A stretch of DNA of 59,684 bases from an uncultured Bacteroidales bacterium (GTDB lineage: Bacteria > Bacteroidota > Bacteroidia > Bacteroidales > Paludibacteraceae). Made by a program: the position numbers and the translations under genes. This document shows, piece by piece, positions 1 to 10,800 of this stretch. Below the pieces are notes generated by a model, which had not been told where the DNA came from, searched no databases, and was given only the letters and a program-made list of their open reading frames with translations. The stretch is taken from positions 1 through 59,684 of the forward strand of contig ONUF01000022.1 of the NCBI GenBank assembly GCA_900321005.1, in the 5' to 3' direction. Every line of letters begins with the position of its first letter. The stretch's first letter is position 1.

Positions 1-872
1 TCGTATTCGCGCAGGAACAGGTCTTCGTAACGATCCACGAGGTCTTGAACGTCCTGATAACTCTCTTCGGGAATAGTGATCACCGCTGCCGCCTCACGCG
101 GGATAGCGTTGCGCAGCGACCCTCCTTCTACATATGCCAGACGCGCCTCGTAGTTGGTAACTGCATCCTTAAGGAAACGGAACAGCAGTTTGATGGCATT
201 GGCGCGCTGCAAATGGATATCGCAACCCGAGTGACCGCCCTTGCAGCCTTTTACCTCTACGCGTAGCGCAATATCGCCATTCTCGGTCTCTACCTCCTGA
301 TAGGCGAACGTAGCGTTGATATCGATACCTCCGGCGCATCCAACATATAACTCGCCTTCGGTCTCGGAGTCGAGATTCAGCAAGTATTTGCCTTTGAGCC
401 AACCGGACTTGAGGTCATTGGCTCCGTACATACCGGTTTCTTCGTCGATGGTGAAGAAGGCCTCCAAAGGAGGATGCACGGCATTCTTGTCGGCGAGAAT
501 GGCCATAGCTGTTGCAACGCCGATACCGTTGTCAGCACCGAGGGTCGTGCCGTCGGCTGTTACCCATTCGCCGTTGTCTTCGATATATGCCTCAATCGGA
601 TCTTTCTCAAAGTCAAAGACTTTGTCGGAGTTCTTCTGAGGTACCATGTCCATGTGTCCCTGAAGGATGACACCCGGATGGTTCTCGTAGCCCGGCGAGG
701 CGGGTTTGCGAATAAGAACGTTTCCTATCTCGTCCTGGAGGGTCTCCAGACCGAGCGATTTACCGTAGTTCACTAAGAAGTCCGCGATCTCTTTGCGCTT
801 GCCGCTTGGACGCGGGATTTGGGTAAGGCTGTAGAAACTGGACCACAGGCCTTGGGGAGAGAGATTTTTCAT
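1..872 (-). CDS. pepD: Aminoacyl-histidine dipeptidase (Xaa-His dipeptidase), 3' end outside window
   Basis: Cytosolic zinc dipeptidase of the M20 family, expected to cleave Xaa-His and other dipeptides. The start codon is at 872-870 and the frame stays open to the left edge, giving about 290 of roughly 480 residues. Visible family motifs are QGHMDMV (first metal histidine), TLGADNGIGVA (bridging aspartate) and TIDEETGMYGA (catalytic and metal-binding glutamates). The N-terminus MKNLSPQGLWSSFYSLTQIPRPSG is split here only for reading: MKNLSPQGLWSS then FYSLTQIPRPSG, the usual helix and the conserved IPRPSG of this family. It lies 34 bases downstream of ansA on the same strand, so the two probably form an amino-acid salvage operon. 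The C-terminal part cannot be judged. Confidence 0.92.
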   Translation of the reverse strand, partial: MKNLSPQGLWSSFYSLTQIPRPSGKRKEIADFLVNYGKSLGLETLQDEIGNVLIRKPASPGYENHPGVILQGHMDMVPQKNSDKVFDFEKDPIEAYIEDNGEWVTADGTTLGADNGIGVATAMAILADKNAVHPPLEAFFTIDEETGMYGANDLKSGWLKGKYLLNLDSETEGELYVGCAGGIDINATFAYQEVETENGDIALRVEVKGCKGGHSGCDIHLQRANAIKLLFRFLKDAVTNYEARLAYVEGGSLRNAIPREAAAVITIPEESYQDVQDLVDRYEDLFLREY

Positions 873-879
873 ATTAGTT

Positions 880-911
880 ATCAGTAATCAGTATTCAGTT
901 CCGTTTTCAGT
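880..911. repeat. Degenerate 7-base tandem word between ansA and pepD
   Basis: The junction reads as repeated TCAGTAA/TCAGTAT/TCAGTTC/TTTTCAG words and runs into the end of ansA (stop at 907-909). It is one of about a dozen such junction repeats in this window, each built from its own word. Confidence 0.6.
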
Positions 912-1929
912 CGATGGTCATTTCGCCGCAGAGGTCTTGGGAAAGCAGTTCTTTGGCATTCTCGGGTTGTTCGCCGAGAAGAAGCATCATCTTGGTGAGC
1001 AGCGCTTCGGTCGTGATATCATGGCCAGAGAGTACGCCGGCTTTCATGAGGTTGAGCGAGACGGCATAGAGTCCCATCTCCACGGAACCGGTGTTACACT
1101 GCGTCTTGTTGACGATGATGATGCCGCGGTCCACCGCTGCTTTGAGTTCGCGGTACAGCCATTTGTCGGAAGGTGCGTTTCCTGCGCCGAAAGTCTCGAG
1201 AACTACTCCTTTAAGACCGCGTGTACGCAAGAGCGCGCGCACGACGGAAGGCTGGATGCCCGGAAAGAGTTTGAGCACCGCCACGTTCGTATCAAAGGCC
1301 GTGTGGAGCGTGAGGGGTTTGGACGGATCGGAATAACGCACGAGGTGCGGCAGGTACGTGATATGCACACCGGCTTTCGCGAGCGCGGGATAGTTATAAC
1401 TGTTGAACGCCGAGAAATGCTCGGCATTACGCTTGGTAGTACGGTTGGCACGGAAGAGCCGATCCTCAAAATAGATGGTCACTTCAGGCACAATCGGATT
1501 GTCTTCTTCATCTTTTGCGGCCGCTATCTCGATAGCCGTCAAGAGGTTTTCCTTCGCGTCCGAACGAAGTACGCCGACCGGCAGTTGCGAGCCGGTAAAA
1601 ACGACGGGTTTACCGAGGTTCTCGAGCATGAACGAGAGGGCAGAGGCAGAGTAAGACATGGTGTCGGTGCCGTGCAGGATGACGAAGCCGTCGTATTCGG
1701 CATAATGGTCATAGACCGTGCGCGCCATCTGTTCCCAACTGGCGGGACCGATATCCGAGGAGTCAATGAGTGGCGCGAAGGCCAGGATCTCCACTTGGAA
1801 ATCCCCGGCAGAGAGTTCGGGCATAAAGGCCTTAAAGGTCTCCATATCCGCCGGAACGAGCGCGCCCGATGCCGTGTCACGAACCATCGTAATGGTTCCG
1901 CCCGTCGATATTAAAAGAATTTTACTCAT
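907..1929 (-). CDS. ansA: L-asparaginase, type I (cytoplasmic)
   Basis: Hydrolyses asparagine to aspartate and ammonia. From the ATG at 1929 the protein is 340 residues, the usual type I length, and has no signal peptide. The two catalytic threonine motifs are present: STGGTIT (Thr12) and HGTDTM (residues 86-91, with Thr88, Asp89). The longer frame from 1953 only adds eight residues (MKTFATRT) across the promoter-proximal leader, and the MSKILLISTGG start matches the family. pepD follows 34 bases downstream on the same strand. The start faces the divergent response-regulator gene across about 100 bases of AT-rich DNA. Confidence 0.93.
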   Translation of the reverse strand: MSKILLISTGGTITMVRDTASGALVPADMETFKAFMPELSAGDFQVEILAFAPLIDSSDIGPASWEQMARTVYDHYAEYDGFVILHGTDTMSYSASALSFMLENLGKPVVFTGSQLPVGVLRSDAKENLLTAIEIAAAKDEEDNPIVPEVTIYFEDRLFRANRTTKRNAEHFSAFNSYNYPALAKAGVHITYLPHLVRYSDPSKPLTLHTAFDTNVAVLKLFPGIQPSVVRALLRTRGLKGVVLETFGAGNAPSDKWLYRELKAAVDRGIIIVNKTQCNTGSVEMGLYAVSLNLMKAGVLSGHDITTEALLTKMMLLLGEQPENAKELLSQDLCGEMTID

Positions 1930-1979
1930 GGTACGAGTTGCAAATGTTTTCAATTTTGCGCTGCAAAATTACATTTTTT

Positions 1980-2011
1980 TTTGGACATATGCAAATTTTT
2001 TTGTACCTTTG
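1980..2011 (+). promoter_or_regulatory. Bacteroidota-type promoter of the response regulator
   Basis: TTTG at 1980-1983, a 20-base spacer, then TACCTTTG at 2004-2011. The ATG of the next gene is at 2028, so the leader is very short (about 10 bases). Confidence 0.75.
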
Positions 2012-2027
2012 CAGCGAATTTGTTGGT

Positions 2028-2711
2028 ATGAATGCGAAAATTCTCATCATAGACGGCGATATCAGCCTCTCCACGGTGCTGAGCGACTACTTTTGTAGTC
2101 GCGGCTATGCGAGTGAAGCGGTCAGTTCAGGCAAAGAGGGATTGGATTTTCTCTCGGCGACGTACGCCGATCTCGTGCTGATGGAGATTCAGGGCGTCGG
2201 GATGAACGGGTATGATTTGTTACGCGAGATTCATCATCGCCAGCCAGAGTTGCCAATCGTCGTTTTGACGACGCGCACCGACCGCGAGAGTCAGATGCGG
2301 GCGTTCCAGTTAGGTTGCGACGACTATCAGTTCAAGCCCTTCTCTATGGATATTTTGATTTATCGCATAGAGGCTATTCTGCGCCGTGTGAGGAAGCAGG
2401 AAGAAAGCAAACAGCGGATTTTCAACCTCAACGGACATGCTTTCGATGCAACGCGTCAGACCTTCGACGGAGCGCATCTGTCGGGACGCGAAAGTGACCT
2501 TTTATTGATGCTCTGCCGGAACGAAGACGAGGTGGTGGACCGACACCGTATTTTAGCCTCGTTATGGAAGGAGGACAATGCCTTCACTTCGCGCTCTATG
2601 GGCGTGTATATCAATCACTTACGCCGATTTGTAGAACCCGCCGGATACACGATTGCGGCGGTGAGAGGCAAAGGATACAAGCTCGTTCGTAACGAGCAGT
2701 TGAACGTTTAA
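2028..2711 (+). CDS. OmpR-family response regulator with Glu at the phosphorylation site
   Basis: DNA-binding response regulator of 227 residues: receiver domain (about 1-120) and winged-helix domain (about 130-225, with the RGKGYKL end typical of OmpR/PhoB). The phosphoacceptor aspartate is replaced by Glu53 (context LVLMEIQGVGMNG; codon GAG), and the acidic pair that binds Mg2+ reads D9-G10-D11 rather than two adjacent acids at the canonical place. Thr81 and Lys103 (KPF) are kept. No histidine kinase gene is adjacent. I chose the ATG at 2028 because the promoter -7 element ends at 2011, so a start at 1938 would lie upstream of transcription. It may work without phosphorylation; that is inference. 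Confidence 0.88.
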   Translation: MNAKILIIDGDISLSTVLSDYFCSRGYASEAVSSGKEGLDFLSATYADLVLMEIQGVGMNGYDLLREIHHRQPELPIVVLTTRTDRESQMRAFQLGCDDYQFKPFSMDILIYRIEAILRRVRKQEESKQRIFNLNGHAFDATRQTFDGAHLSGRESDLLLMLCRNEDEVVDRHRILASLWKEDNAFTSRSMGVYINHLRRFVEPAGYTIAAVRGKGYKLVRNEQLNV

Positions 2712-2728
2712 AGTTTAGCGTTTAAAGT
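2705..2728. repeat. Degenerate 7-9 base tandem word at gene junction
   Basis: Words GTTTAAA, GTTTAGC, GTTTAAA in a row, overlapping the last codons of the response regulator and filling the gap to rpe. Confidence 0.55.
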
Positions 2729-2735
2729 AAAAAAT

Positions 2736-3386
2736 ATGAGACTGATTGCACCGAGTGTCTTGTCGGCCGATTTCGGTCATCTGGCACAGGATTTGGAAAT
2801 GATTAACCGCAGCGAGGCAGACTGGTTGCATGTGGATGTGATGGACGGCACGTTTGTGCCGAATATCTCGTTTGGTTTTCCGCTGATGGAACCGATGCGC
2901 AAGTATTGCACGAAGCCGCTGGACGTGCATCTGATGATCATTCATCCGGAGAAATACGTGGAGCGATTTTGCGATGCGGGTGCCTGGTCGGTAGGTTTTC
3001 ATTTGGAAGCCGTGGACGATCCGTTGCCTATCCTGGATCTGATCAAGGCGAAGGGCGTGAGGACGTGTCTGACCATCAATCCGGATATCGATGTGAAGCG
3101 TTTAGTCCCGTATCTGGACAAGGTTGATATGGTATTGCTGATGTCCGTTTTTGCGGGTTTCGGAGGTCAGAAATTCATTCCCGAGACGATGGATAAGATC
3201 CGCTTTATCAAGGCGGAGATCGACAAGCGGGGACTGAAGACTTTGATTGAGATTGACGGAGGTGTGAATGCAGAGAATGCCCATGCCTTGTTCGATGCCG
3301 GCGCAGATGTGCTGGTAGCCGGAAGCGCCGTCTTCGGAGCGCCAAACCCCGAAGAGATTATCCATAAAATGAAAATCACAGAATAA
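2736..3386 (+). CDS. rpe: Ribulose-phosphate 3-epimerase
   Basis: TIM-barrel epimerase of the pentose phosphate pathway, interconverting ribulose 5-phosphate and xylulose 5-phosphate. The length, 216 residues, is standard. The metal and catalytic motifs are visible: SVLSADF near the N-terminus, HVDVMDG (His32, Asp34, Asp37), DVHLM (Asp63, His65), and the C-terminal IDGGVN and GSAVFG phosphate-binding loops. It lies 24 bases after the response regulator on the same strand; no separate promoter is evident, so co-transcription is likely. No odd residues noticed. Confidence 0.96.
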   Translation: MRLIAPSVLSADFGHLAQDLEMINRSEADWLHVDVMDGTFVPNISFGFPLMEPMRKYCTKPLDVHLMIIHPEKYVERFCDAGAWSVGFHLEAVDDPLPILDLIKAKGVRTCLTINPDIDVKRLVPYLDKVDMVLLMSVFAGFGGQKFIPETMDKIRFIKAEIDKRGLKTLIEIDGGVNAENAHALFDAGADVLVAGSAVFGAPNPEEIIHKMKITE

Positions 3387-3445
3387 TATACTTTGTATAT
3401 TATAAGGAGGGGTAGGATACGTGATTACCCCGAGATGATAAGGAC

Positions 3446-4768
3446 ATGCTAAGCAAAATACGTGCATACCCGATGGTTGTATTGCTGTTGCCGCTGGTAG
3501 CAGCAATACTTCTTTTCGACCATTTTCGATCCTTTGTGCCGCAGACAGAAGAAACGGGTACAGAAGCGCAGCGGGAAGAGGTTAAGACGTACGGATTTGT
3601 GATCGAGAGCGCGCCGAAATCCACGGCGAAGTGCGAGCGATTTGAGACGAAAGTGATAGGGGTTAGAGGGTTAGAAGTTAGAGGGTTAGAGGTATATTTA
3701 TATCTGCTGCGGGACAGCACGCGGGCTTTGCCGAGTTGGGGTGATACGGTGGTAGCCAAGACGCAGATCGAATGGTCGCGAAGGACGGGCAGAGCGTTCG
3801 CGGCGCGGTACACTATTTTGTCGGCAAAGGGACATCCAATACCGCTGCAAGTGCGATTGTACCGGCGTTTGGCTGATGCAGGATTGAGCGGGGATGAGTT
3901 GGCGACGACGGGTGCTTTGACCTTGGGTTACAAAGATGACATTGACCCGGAAGTGAGGCGGCATTTTCAGGTTTCCGGCGCGGCGCATGTACTGGCTGTG
4001 AGTGGTTTGCACACGGGTATTTTATACGGGTTGGTGTTGTGGCTTTTGACCTTAGGCGGGCGCTTCAAGCCGCTGTACGAGAACCGATTCGGGCGATGTG
4101 CGATTAGTGGGGTGGTCATTGCGGTCATGTGGGGGTATGCGTGGTTGACGGGCATGACACCTTCGGTAGTAAGGGCGGTGACGATGGTAACTATTTTTGA
4201 AGTAGGGCGAATGGTATACCGGCAGGCCTTCAGTCTGAATACGATTGCCGCAGCGGCGGTACTGATTTTGGCGGTACGTCCGACGGATTTATGGAGCGTC
4301 AGTTTTCAGTTGAGTTTTGCGGCCACGACAGCGATAGTAATAACGGCCAGAGAAAGCGAGAAATATATTCACAGCAGAGATTTCGACCATAAATGGTACG
4401 GGCGAGTTTTTAGTTGGTTAATAGGAACCATTATTATCTCTTTAGCGGCGCAGATAGGGACTTTACCTATCACGATGTACTATTTCGGGCAGATCAGTTG
4501 CTATTTTCTGCTGACGAATCTGATTGTTTTGCCACTCGCGACGTTGTTGGTTCCATGCGGGTTGGCGACAATCGTTTTGGGCGGTAGTTTGTTGGGAACA
4601 ATGATGGGCAAAATCACGTACGGTTTAGCCTGGGCAATGAATCATTCGACAGGATGGATAGAGAGTCTGCCGGGCAGTACCGTCTCAGTGCATATCGGCC
4701 TCGGAATGGTGGTTGTATATTTCCTGTTTTTTATTCTTTTTAGTACTTTTCTTATAAAAAATCGTTAA
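3446..4768 (+). CDS. comEC: ComEC/Rec2-type DNA uptake membrane protein, short form without hydrolase domain
   Basis: Polytopic inner-membrane protein of 440 residues. It shows an N-terminal membrane segment, a short soluble region (about 40-140) and the Competence domain with its hallmark stretches: SGAAHVLAVSGLHTGI, TGMTPSVVRA and LWSVSFQLSFAATTA, then further membrane helices to the end. Family members form the channel for single-stranded DNA in natural transformation. The metallo-beta-lactamase-like C-terminal domain found in many ComEC proteins is absent. Residues about 72-84 are encoded by a short tandem DNA word (3659-3693) and give the repeat RGLEVRGLEV, apparently a neutral insertion in the soluble region. 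A ComEA-like HHH protein is encoded at 13632. Whether the cell is competent is unknown. Confidence 0.85.
   Translation: MLSKIRAYPMVVLLLPLVAAILLFDHFRSFVPQTEETGTEAQREEVKTYGFVIESAPKSTAKCERFETKVIGVRGLEVRGLEVYLYLLRDSTRALPSWGDTVVAKTQIEWSRRTGRAFAARYTILSAKGHPIPLQVRLYRRLADAGLSGDELATTGALTLGYKDDIDPEVRRHFQVSGAAHVLAVSGLHTGILYGLVLWLLTLGGRFKPLYENRFGRCAISGVVIAVMWGYAWLTGMTPSVVRAVTMVTIFEVGRMVYRQAFSLNTIAAAAVLILAVRPTDLWSVSFQLSFAATTAIVITARESEKYIHSRDFDHKWYGRVFSWLIGTIIISLAAQIGTLPITMYYFGQISCYFLLTNLIVLPLATLLVPCGLATIVLGGSLLGTMMGKITYGLAWAMNHSTGWIESLPGSTVSVHIGLGMVVVYFLFFILFSTFLIKNR
3659..3693. repeat. Degenerate 7-8 base tandem word inside comEC
   Basis: GGTTAGA/GGGTTAGAA/GTTAGA/GGGTTAGA repeated in frame inside comEC, of the same style as the junction repeats elsewhere in the window. 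Confidence 0.6.
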
Positions 4769-4792
4769 AACGGCATAAAAATTGTATTTTTA

Positions 4793-4824
4793 TTTGTGTA
4801 GATGCAAAATTATTTATATCTTTG
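4793..4824 (+). promoter_or_regulatory. Bacteroidota-type promoter of the IgGFc-like protein gene
   Basis: TTTG at 4793-4796, 20-base spacer, TATCTTTG at 4817-4824; the start codon follows at 4852. Confidence 0.75.
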
Positions 4825-4851
4825 CGCCCTAAACGAAATTATTAGACGAAT

Positions 4852-7800
4852 ATGAGACACACACGTCAATTATTAGTAATGATATATGCCCTTTGTTTGG
4901 CTGTTGTAATGCAAGCCCAAACAACGGTATCGCCGGTAACGAGTACAGAGGGTTATGATTTCTATGCAACTTTCTTGCCGAACGGTACTGCCCAGCGAAA
5001 CGCTCTAGACTTGAAGTTGCAGTTTTTGGTCAGTTCCCGTGCTGTTCCCGGTCATCCTGAGATTACCGAGAACGTTGTCACTGTGCAATGCGGTACGTTC
5101 CGTTATGATTATCATGTGCCGGTTAACAGTACGCTGCCTATAGAGATCAAACCGGACCTTGCGTATTGGGACATCGCTAACGAGAAAGAACAGGTAGAAA
5201 AGCCGCTCACTTTGGGTGTGCATATATACAGCAAGAACGGCGTGAAGATGACCGTTTATGCCCTCAACCAAATCGGTACCGATAAGACGACACTCTCTTT
5301 GGACGGTTCACATCTGCTACCTAAGCAAGCGTTGGGACACGAGTATATCGTAGCATGTAACCGCGAAGACAATATCGCTACCGAGTTTGTGATTATGTCC
5401 ACAGCGGCCGGCACAGAGGCCAAAATCCAGTTGCCGGACAATGTAAAGACAAGTTTGGGCCACACCGGTACCATCACAGCCAAGTTTAACCAAGCTTACC
5501 AAATTTATATCGTTCGTGCGTCAGCCGATCCGGAGAAACCGAACAACCCGATTGATTTGTCCGGAGCAAAGATTTGTTCTGACCGTCCGATAGCCGTATG
5601 GAGCGGTAACCAAGCCGCACGTTTTACCACCGACTTAGGTAACGCAACGGCCGATCATGCGTTTGACCAGTTGTTGCCTATCGACCGTTGGGGTTCGCAA
5701 TTCATTGTGCCGATGACGGGTCTTAGTACGCGACTCAACAAACTCGATATCATCGCACGAGAGGAAGGAACGAGCGTAACGATCACGAGTTCCAAAGGTC
5801 CACAAACTCAAACTTTGGGGTCCGGAGCAAAATGGGAGAGATTGGTCGATGCGTACCACGGACAGGAAAGCAGTTTCCAGACCCTGGCAGACAGTGTGCT
5901 TCTTGTAAAAGCGAACAAGCCGGTGGAAGTATATCTCCACAGCTCCAGTGCGGTATATAACCTTGACAGAAATATCCAGTATCACGGCGATCCTTCCATG
6001 ACGATGATTTCGCCGTTGGAGTTTTTGACAGACACAGCGGTGTTTACGACATACGCCAATCAGTTAAAGGACGTTGATCCGATGAGTTATGAGTTGGTTC
6101 TTTGGGCTAAGGAATCCGCTATCTCAACGCTTCAACGCAACGGGAAAGTTATTCCTGCGAGTTCATTCAAGAACCTACCGGGCAATGTATATCCCGGCTA
6201 TAAGTACGCCCGTATTTCTATCCCGAAAGCGGAAGAAGGATACCAAATCATCACATCTAAGGTAAAGGGCTTCGGCGGATATATATGTGGAATGGAAAAT
6301 GGTCAAGCTGTTCTCTATCCGATTGGCTACGACTTCCAACCGGCAGAGGACTCGCTGTTCCTGTCCAAGAAATACGAGCCGAAGGAAGTGCACGGCGGCG
6401 AGTTTAATGCCAAGTATCCGGATAAGGCTAACGGCGGAGGTTGGTATTTGGACAAAGTAGAGTTGCCGAATCAACCGACGCAATACGATACGATTTTCAT
6501 TTGCGACAGTACCAAGTTGCGTTTCCCAGCTATTCTCCACAACAAATGGAATGATATCAAGTGGGAAGTGATGCGTATTGACCCGAGCAACAAGAAGCGC
6601 ACGGAATACACGGATGACGGCACTGCGCGTCAGACAGGCACGCTGTCCAACCCATTCCTTGAGACGCAGTTCTTTGTATTACCGGAGAAAAATCTGGCAG
6701 CTGGAAGACGTCATCCGTACGAGGACTTTGAAGTGCGTGCTATTTTGTACCGCGAGCCTGTTATGTGCCAGGAGACAAACCAAGAAAAATGGCAGAAAGA
6801 TACGTTGAGTACTATCGTGCGCACGTACCGCAGTTACAATGACACGACGTGGCTTATCCGTTGTACAAATGACACCAAAGACATTGTCGCGAAAGACGGC
6901 AAGTATTATATCAAATTCTTCAAAAATCCCGGAGCGACCGATTGGGAGCTCACAGAGATAACGGTAGGCGAGAACATGACTATTCCGACGCACAAGTACA
7001 ATACCGTCAAGGGCTGTGAGAATGACTCGATTGTCACGCTGCGTGTACTGCTTTGTGAGAGCGATGTAAAACCTACAAAAGAATTTTATCTTTGCGAAGA
7101 CGAGTTGGAAGGCATCCATAGCGAACTCGACGGATTCTTCCCAAATACTGATTTCTATGGCACGCTCCAAACCTGCAAGGACAATCAACAAGGAGACGGA
7201 AAATGGTCATGGAATTCGGTCCAACGGCGCTGGGACTTCACGGATACCGATACCAGGCGCACGACGGATTGTAACAGCGAGATGGAGAGGTGGCATAATA
7301 CGTACGGCGCTACTTACCCGCGTGCTACGGTAGGTTGCGACCGCACGCTAACAGTCAAACTGCACGTATTGCCTATCACCACGTACCCATACTCCGCGGT
7401 AGTATGTAAGGATAGTTATACCTGGACATTCACCGTTAACAACGATGACAACCCGACCCCCCGTACGGTGGTCGTCACGAGAGCGCAATATGGATACGGG
7501 TCTCACGACATACCGTATCCTTATACACCAAGTGGTCGTGTACCCCAGAATTTCACTCATCATTGTCAGCGCGAGCTGCATATCCTGCATATCAATTTCA
7601 TTAAAGCCAATGAAACCAGCCCCAAGGTTGTTGAGTTATGCCAAGACGGCGCCCCGTTAGTAGTGAACAAGACATCCGATCCCGATATCGCAGACGATGA
7701 ATTCGAATGGATTTTTGATCCGAAAGAGCATGAACCGGGTGAATATTACAGCGAAAAGATTGAATGTACCAACAGTGATGACTGTCCGTACTATATGCAG

Positions 7801-10800
7801 TATAAGATAATAGTCAACCGGGTGGAGATGCATCGCGACACCGTTGTATATTGCTATGATAACGGTTCACGCGTAGAGCACAAATGGGAAGGTCACGCTT
7901 CCTTCTGGGCGCGCGACAAAAGCAAGCCGAACGAAAAGCCAAAACATTATAATGCGAACACTCCGTTGCGAATAGATCGTCCGAAGGCTGATAAAACGAA
8001 AGATACCCGTGTTATCTATGAGTTGGCAGATACCATTCCGGGCAATCCTTGCCATATTGTTTACAGTCAGACGGTTATTCTTCTGCCGCCCTACTCCACT
8101 TCGGAGAAAGGCGAGCCTATCTCGACCGAGCAATGGTTTGAGTGGCATAACGTGATCTGGGCAGGAGAGAGAGTGGATACAGATACGGTTCCGAGTGGCG
8201 GCAAGCAAGTGGTTGTGCTTCAAGAATACGGTCAACAAGTACCGGAAGGATGGAAGGTGACATATGTCAAAGGCGACAACCTCTTTGCGCTGACAACCAC
8301 TACGACTACCCGCCAGTACCAACGTGACGACGGCTCGTTGACTACTCCTTGCGACTCGACCGTGGAGTTAGCAGTTCGAGTGGCGGATGTACAAAGAGAG
8401 CATACCTACGCATGGGTCTGCAGCAACGAAACGCCCTATGAATGGAAGGCCGGCGATACCATCATCTATATCAACTTGGAGGACCACTACCAAATTGTTG
8501 ATGGAAAACCTCAAGGACTGCCCAAAACCATTTATTTAGAGGAGCATCGTAAGACTGTGGAAGACCCCAAGCGGACTACAAGTCCTTGGCCGGTAGCAGG
8601 TATTGATGCCTATTTCTATCGTGACTTGACGATTTATCCGGCTTATGTTACGACGGAAGATTCCGCTGCGTGCCAAGATCCGGGAAAAACAGTAGTATTC
8701 AAAGGCAAGACCTTCTCGTTGGACAAAGACACGACACTGGTGGCCGGCAACAAATTAAAGACCCAACCGAAGTATTGGACGAAGCCAGATGCCGGTCCCG
8801 ATGAGGACCCGCTGGTCAAAGTAGAATGCGACAGTATCGAGGGTGTACGCCTATTCGTACGTCCTATCTACACGGAGGCTGTTAACAAAGAGCGTTCTAC
8901 CTACAAACATGAGTTCTACTCGCATGACACGGTATCCTTCTTTACGAACCCGAGAGTCCTGTTTGTAGGCAGAGATTTCATGGACGTTCATCCGGATATC
9001 AAGAGCCTTGAGGAACTCAAGCGGATTGCGAAAGTGGATTCTGCACTTGTTATTGATGAGACCTTAGTACCGGAATTAGGAGACGAAGGTTCCAGAGGCG
9101 GCATCTATCATGGTATACAAATCTCTGACGGAACACATGCGCTGTCTTGCGACAGTACGACCTTCTTGGATTTAACGATTTTCAAGACAAAAATCATACC
9201 TCCTATAGATCTCGGCGATAACGGCGATGTATTAGACGGAAGTACAACCGATGAGTGGAAGTTCGGCGGCGATACCACGGTAGCACGCGAAGATGGCACC
9301 CGCTACCACACCTGCCCGTATATGACAGGAGATTATTTCCATTTCTACTACGACGCGAACGGGAACGTCATCGGTGAAGTTGACTATTACGATCCTGACG
9401 ACGATCCGAACAACAGACGAGCCAGTCATGACTATCACTATAGCGAAAACAATGACGGTACTCGTACGTATCTACTGATTGACACCGTGCTCAATGCCGA
9501 TGGTACGCAAGACGTCTATGTACAACACGTGATTGTCTATCCTACCTATTTGGTAGATGCGAACGTAAGCGAAAGTCTTGGAACCGTTGAAGTGTGCGCG
9601 AGCGACACCTATCATTGGGAAGGGCACAAAGATGTTGTCGTTAGCGAACTCCCCTTAATCAACCGTCAAGCGAGAGTAGAACACCCCTTGTGTGCCAAAC
9701 GTTATGAGAATCGCGGTATCTGCGTGGACTCGATCTGTATATTGGAACTAACGGTCTTCGGCAACGCGAACGTCCCGCAGGAACGCCACCATTGTTTCAA
9801 CGACACCGTGTGGAAATGGAGGAATAAGGACTCTATTTATTACGATGCCGATGCGCCTATTTCCGGTCAGATACGCGATACCATCAGGCCGCACGATTCC
9901 GATGAGCACAATTGCTATGATGTATATACGCTCGACGTGATTTTCAACCCTGCGTATGGAGTTCGACCGTACAAAGGTTATAATAATCAATACCATTATA
10001 CCTACGTAGAACCGTATATATACAACGACGTGGTTGCTTGCTATAAAGAGGAGAATTTCGAATGGGTGCGGAGCGACGGCAAGGCACAGGATCCGAAAAA
10101 GAGCAACTTATACTTATATAAGTATGACGGGAACAAAAACGATGTACCAGACAACATCTATCCCGACCCAGATGGAAATCTGACCAATAAGATACCGGAC
10201 AACAAAGTTCCGACCGACTTAGACTTCGGATTCCACACCGTTCGCGACAGTTTACTGACCGTAGGCTGTTTCTGCGACTCCGTGCTTACGCTCAACTATG
10301 AGATTATTGAAGCTATGCCGGAACAAACGATTACACGAACGATATGCAAGGGCGAGACATATGAATTCGGCGACACCACTATAACCGATCCGGGGACCTA
10401 TGTAAGATTTATTCAGGAGGAAGGTAAACCGTGTAAGACCCGGACCACGCTTTATCTCACGGTAGATGAGAAAGCGACAACGGTCAAGGTTGACTCTGCG
10501 CTGGTATGTTTCGGCGAGGCTGACATCGATGCCACCTACGCACTACGCTATTCGTATAAAGGTAATCATCCAAAGAGTTACAGTGTGTCTTACAAGGAAG
10601 ATGCACAGGCGATAGGCTTTGTGGATATCGAAGAAAGACCTATCAATCGTCCGGAGAGCGAATGGAAAGCAGATTCTGTCTATGTGCTCAACCTGCCACT
10701 CCCACGACTTGACACACGCAAGGATTATCCGACGCCGGGTGAATATCATGCATCCATCAGCTTCAAGAACGAGGTTTGCACCGGAAGCAGTCTGATGACC

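Noticed and set aside
937-1914. 325-codon open frame on the plus strand
   Set aside because: Antisense shadow of ansA; basic, Arg-rich and without motifs.
3387-3445. Regulatory hairpin AATATAC/GTATATT before comEC
   Set aside because: Short and A/T only; similar words occur by chance and at 28861; no further support.
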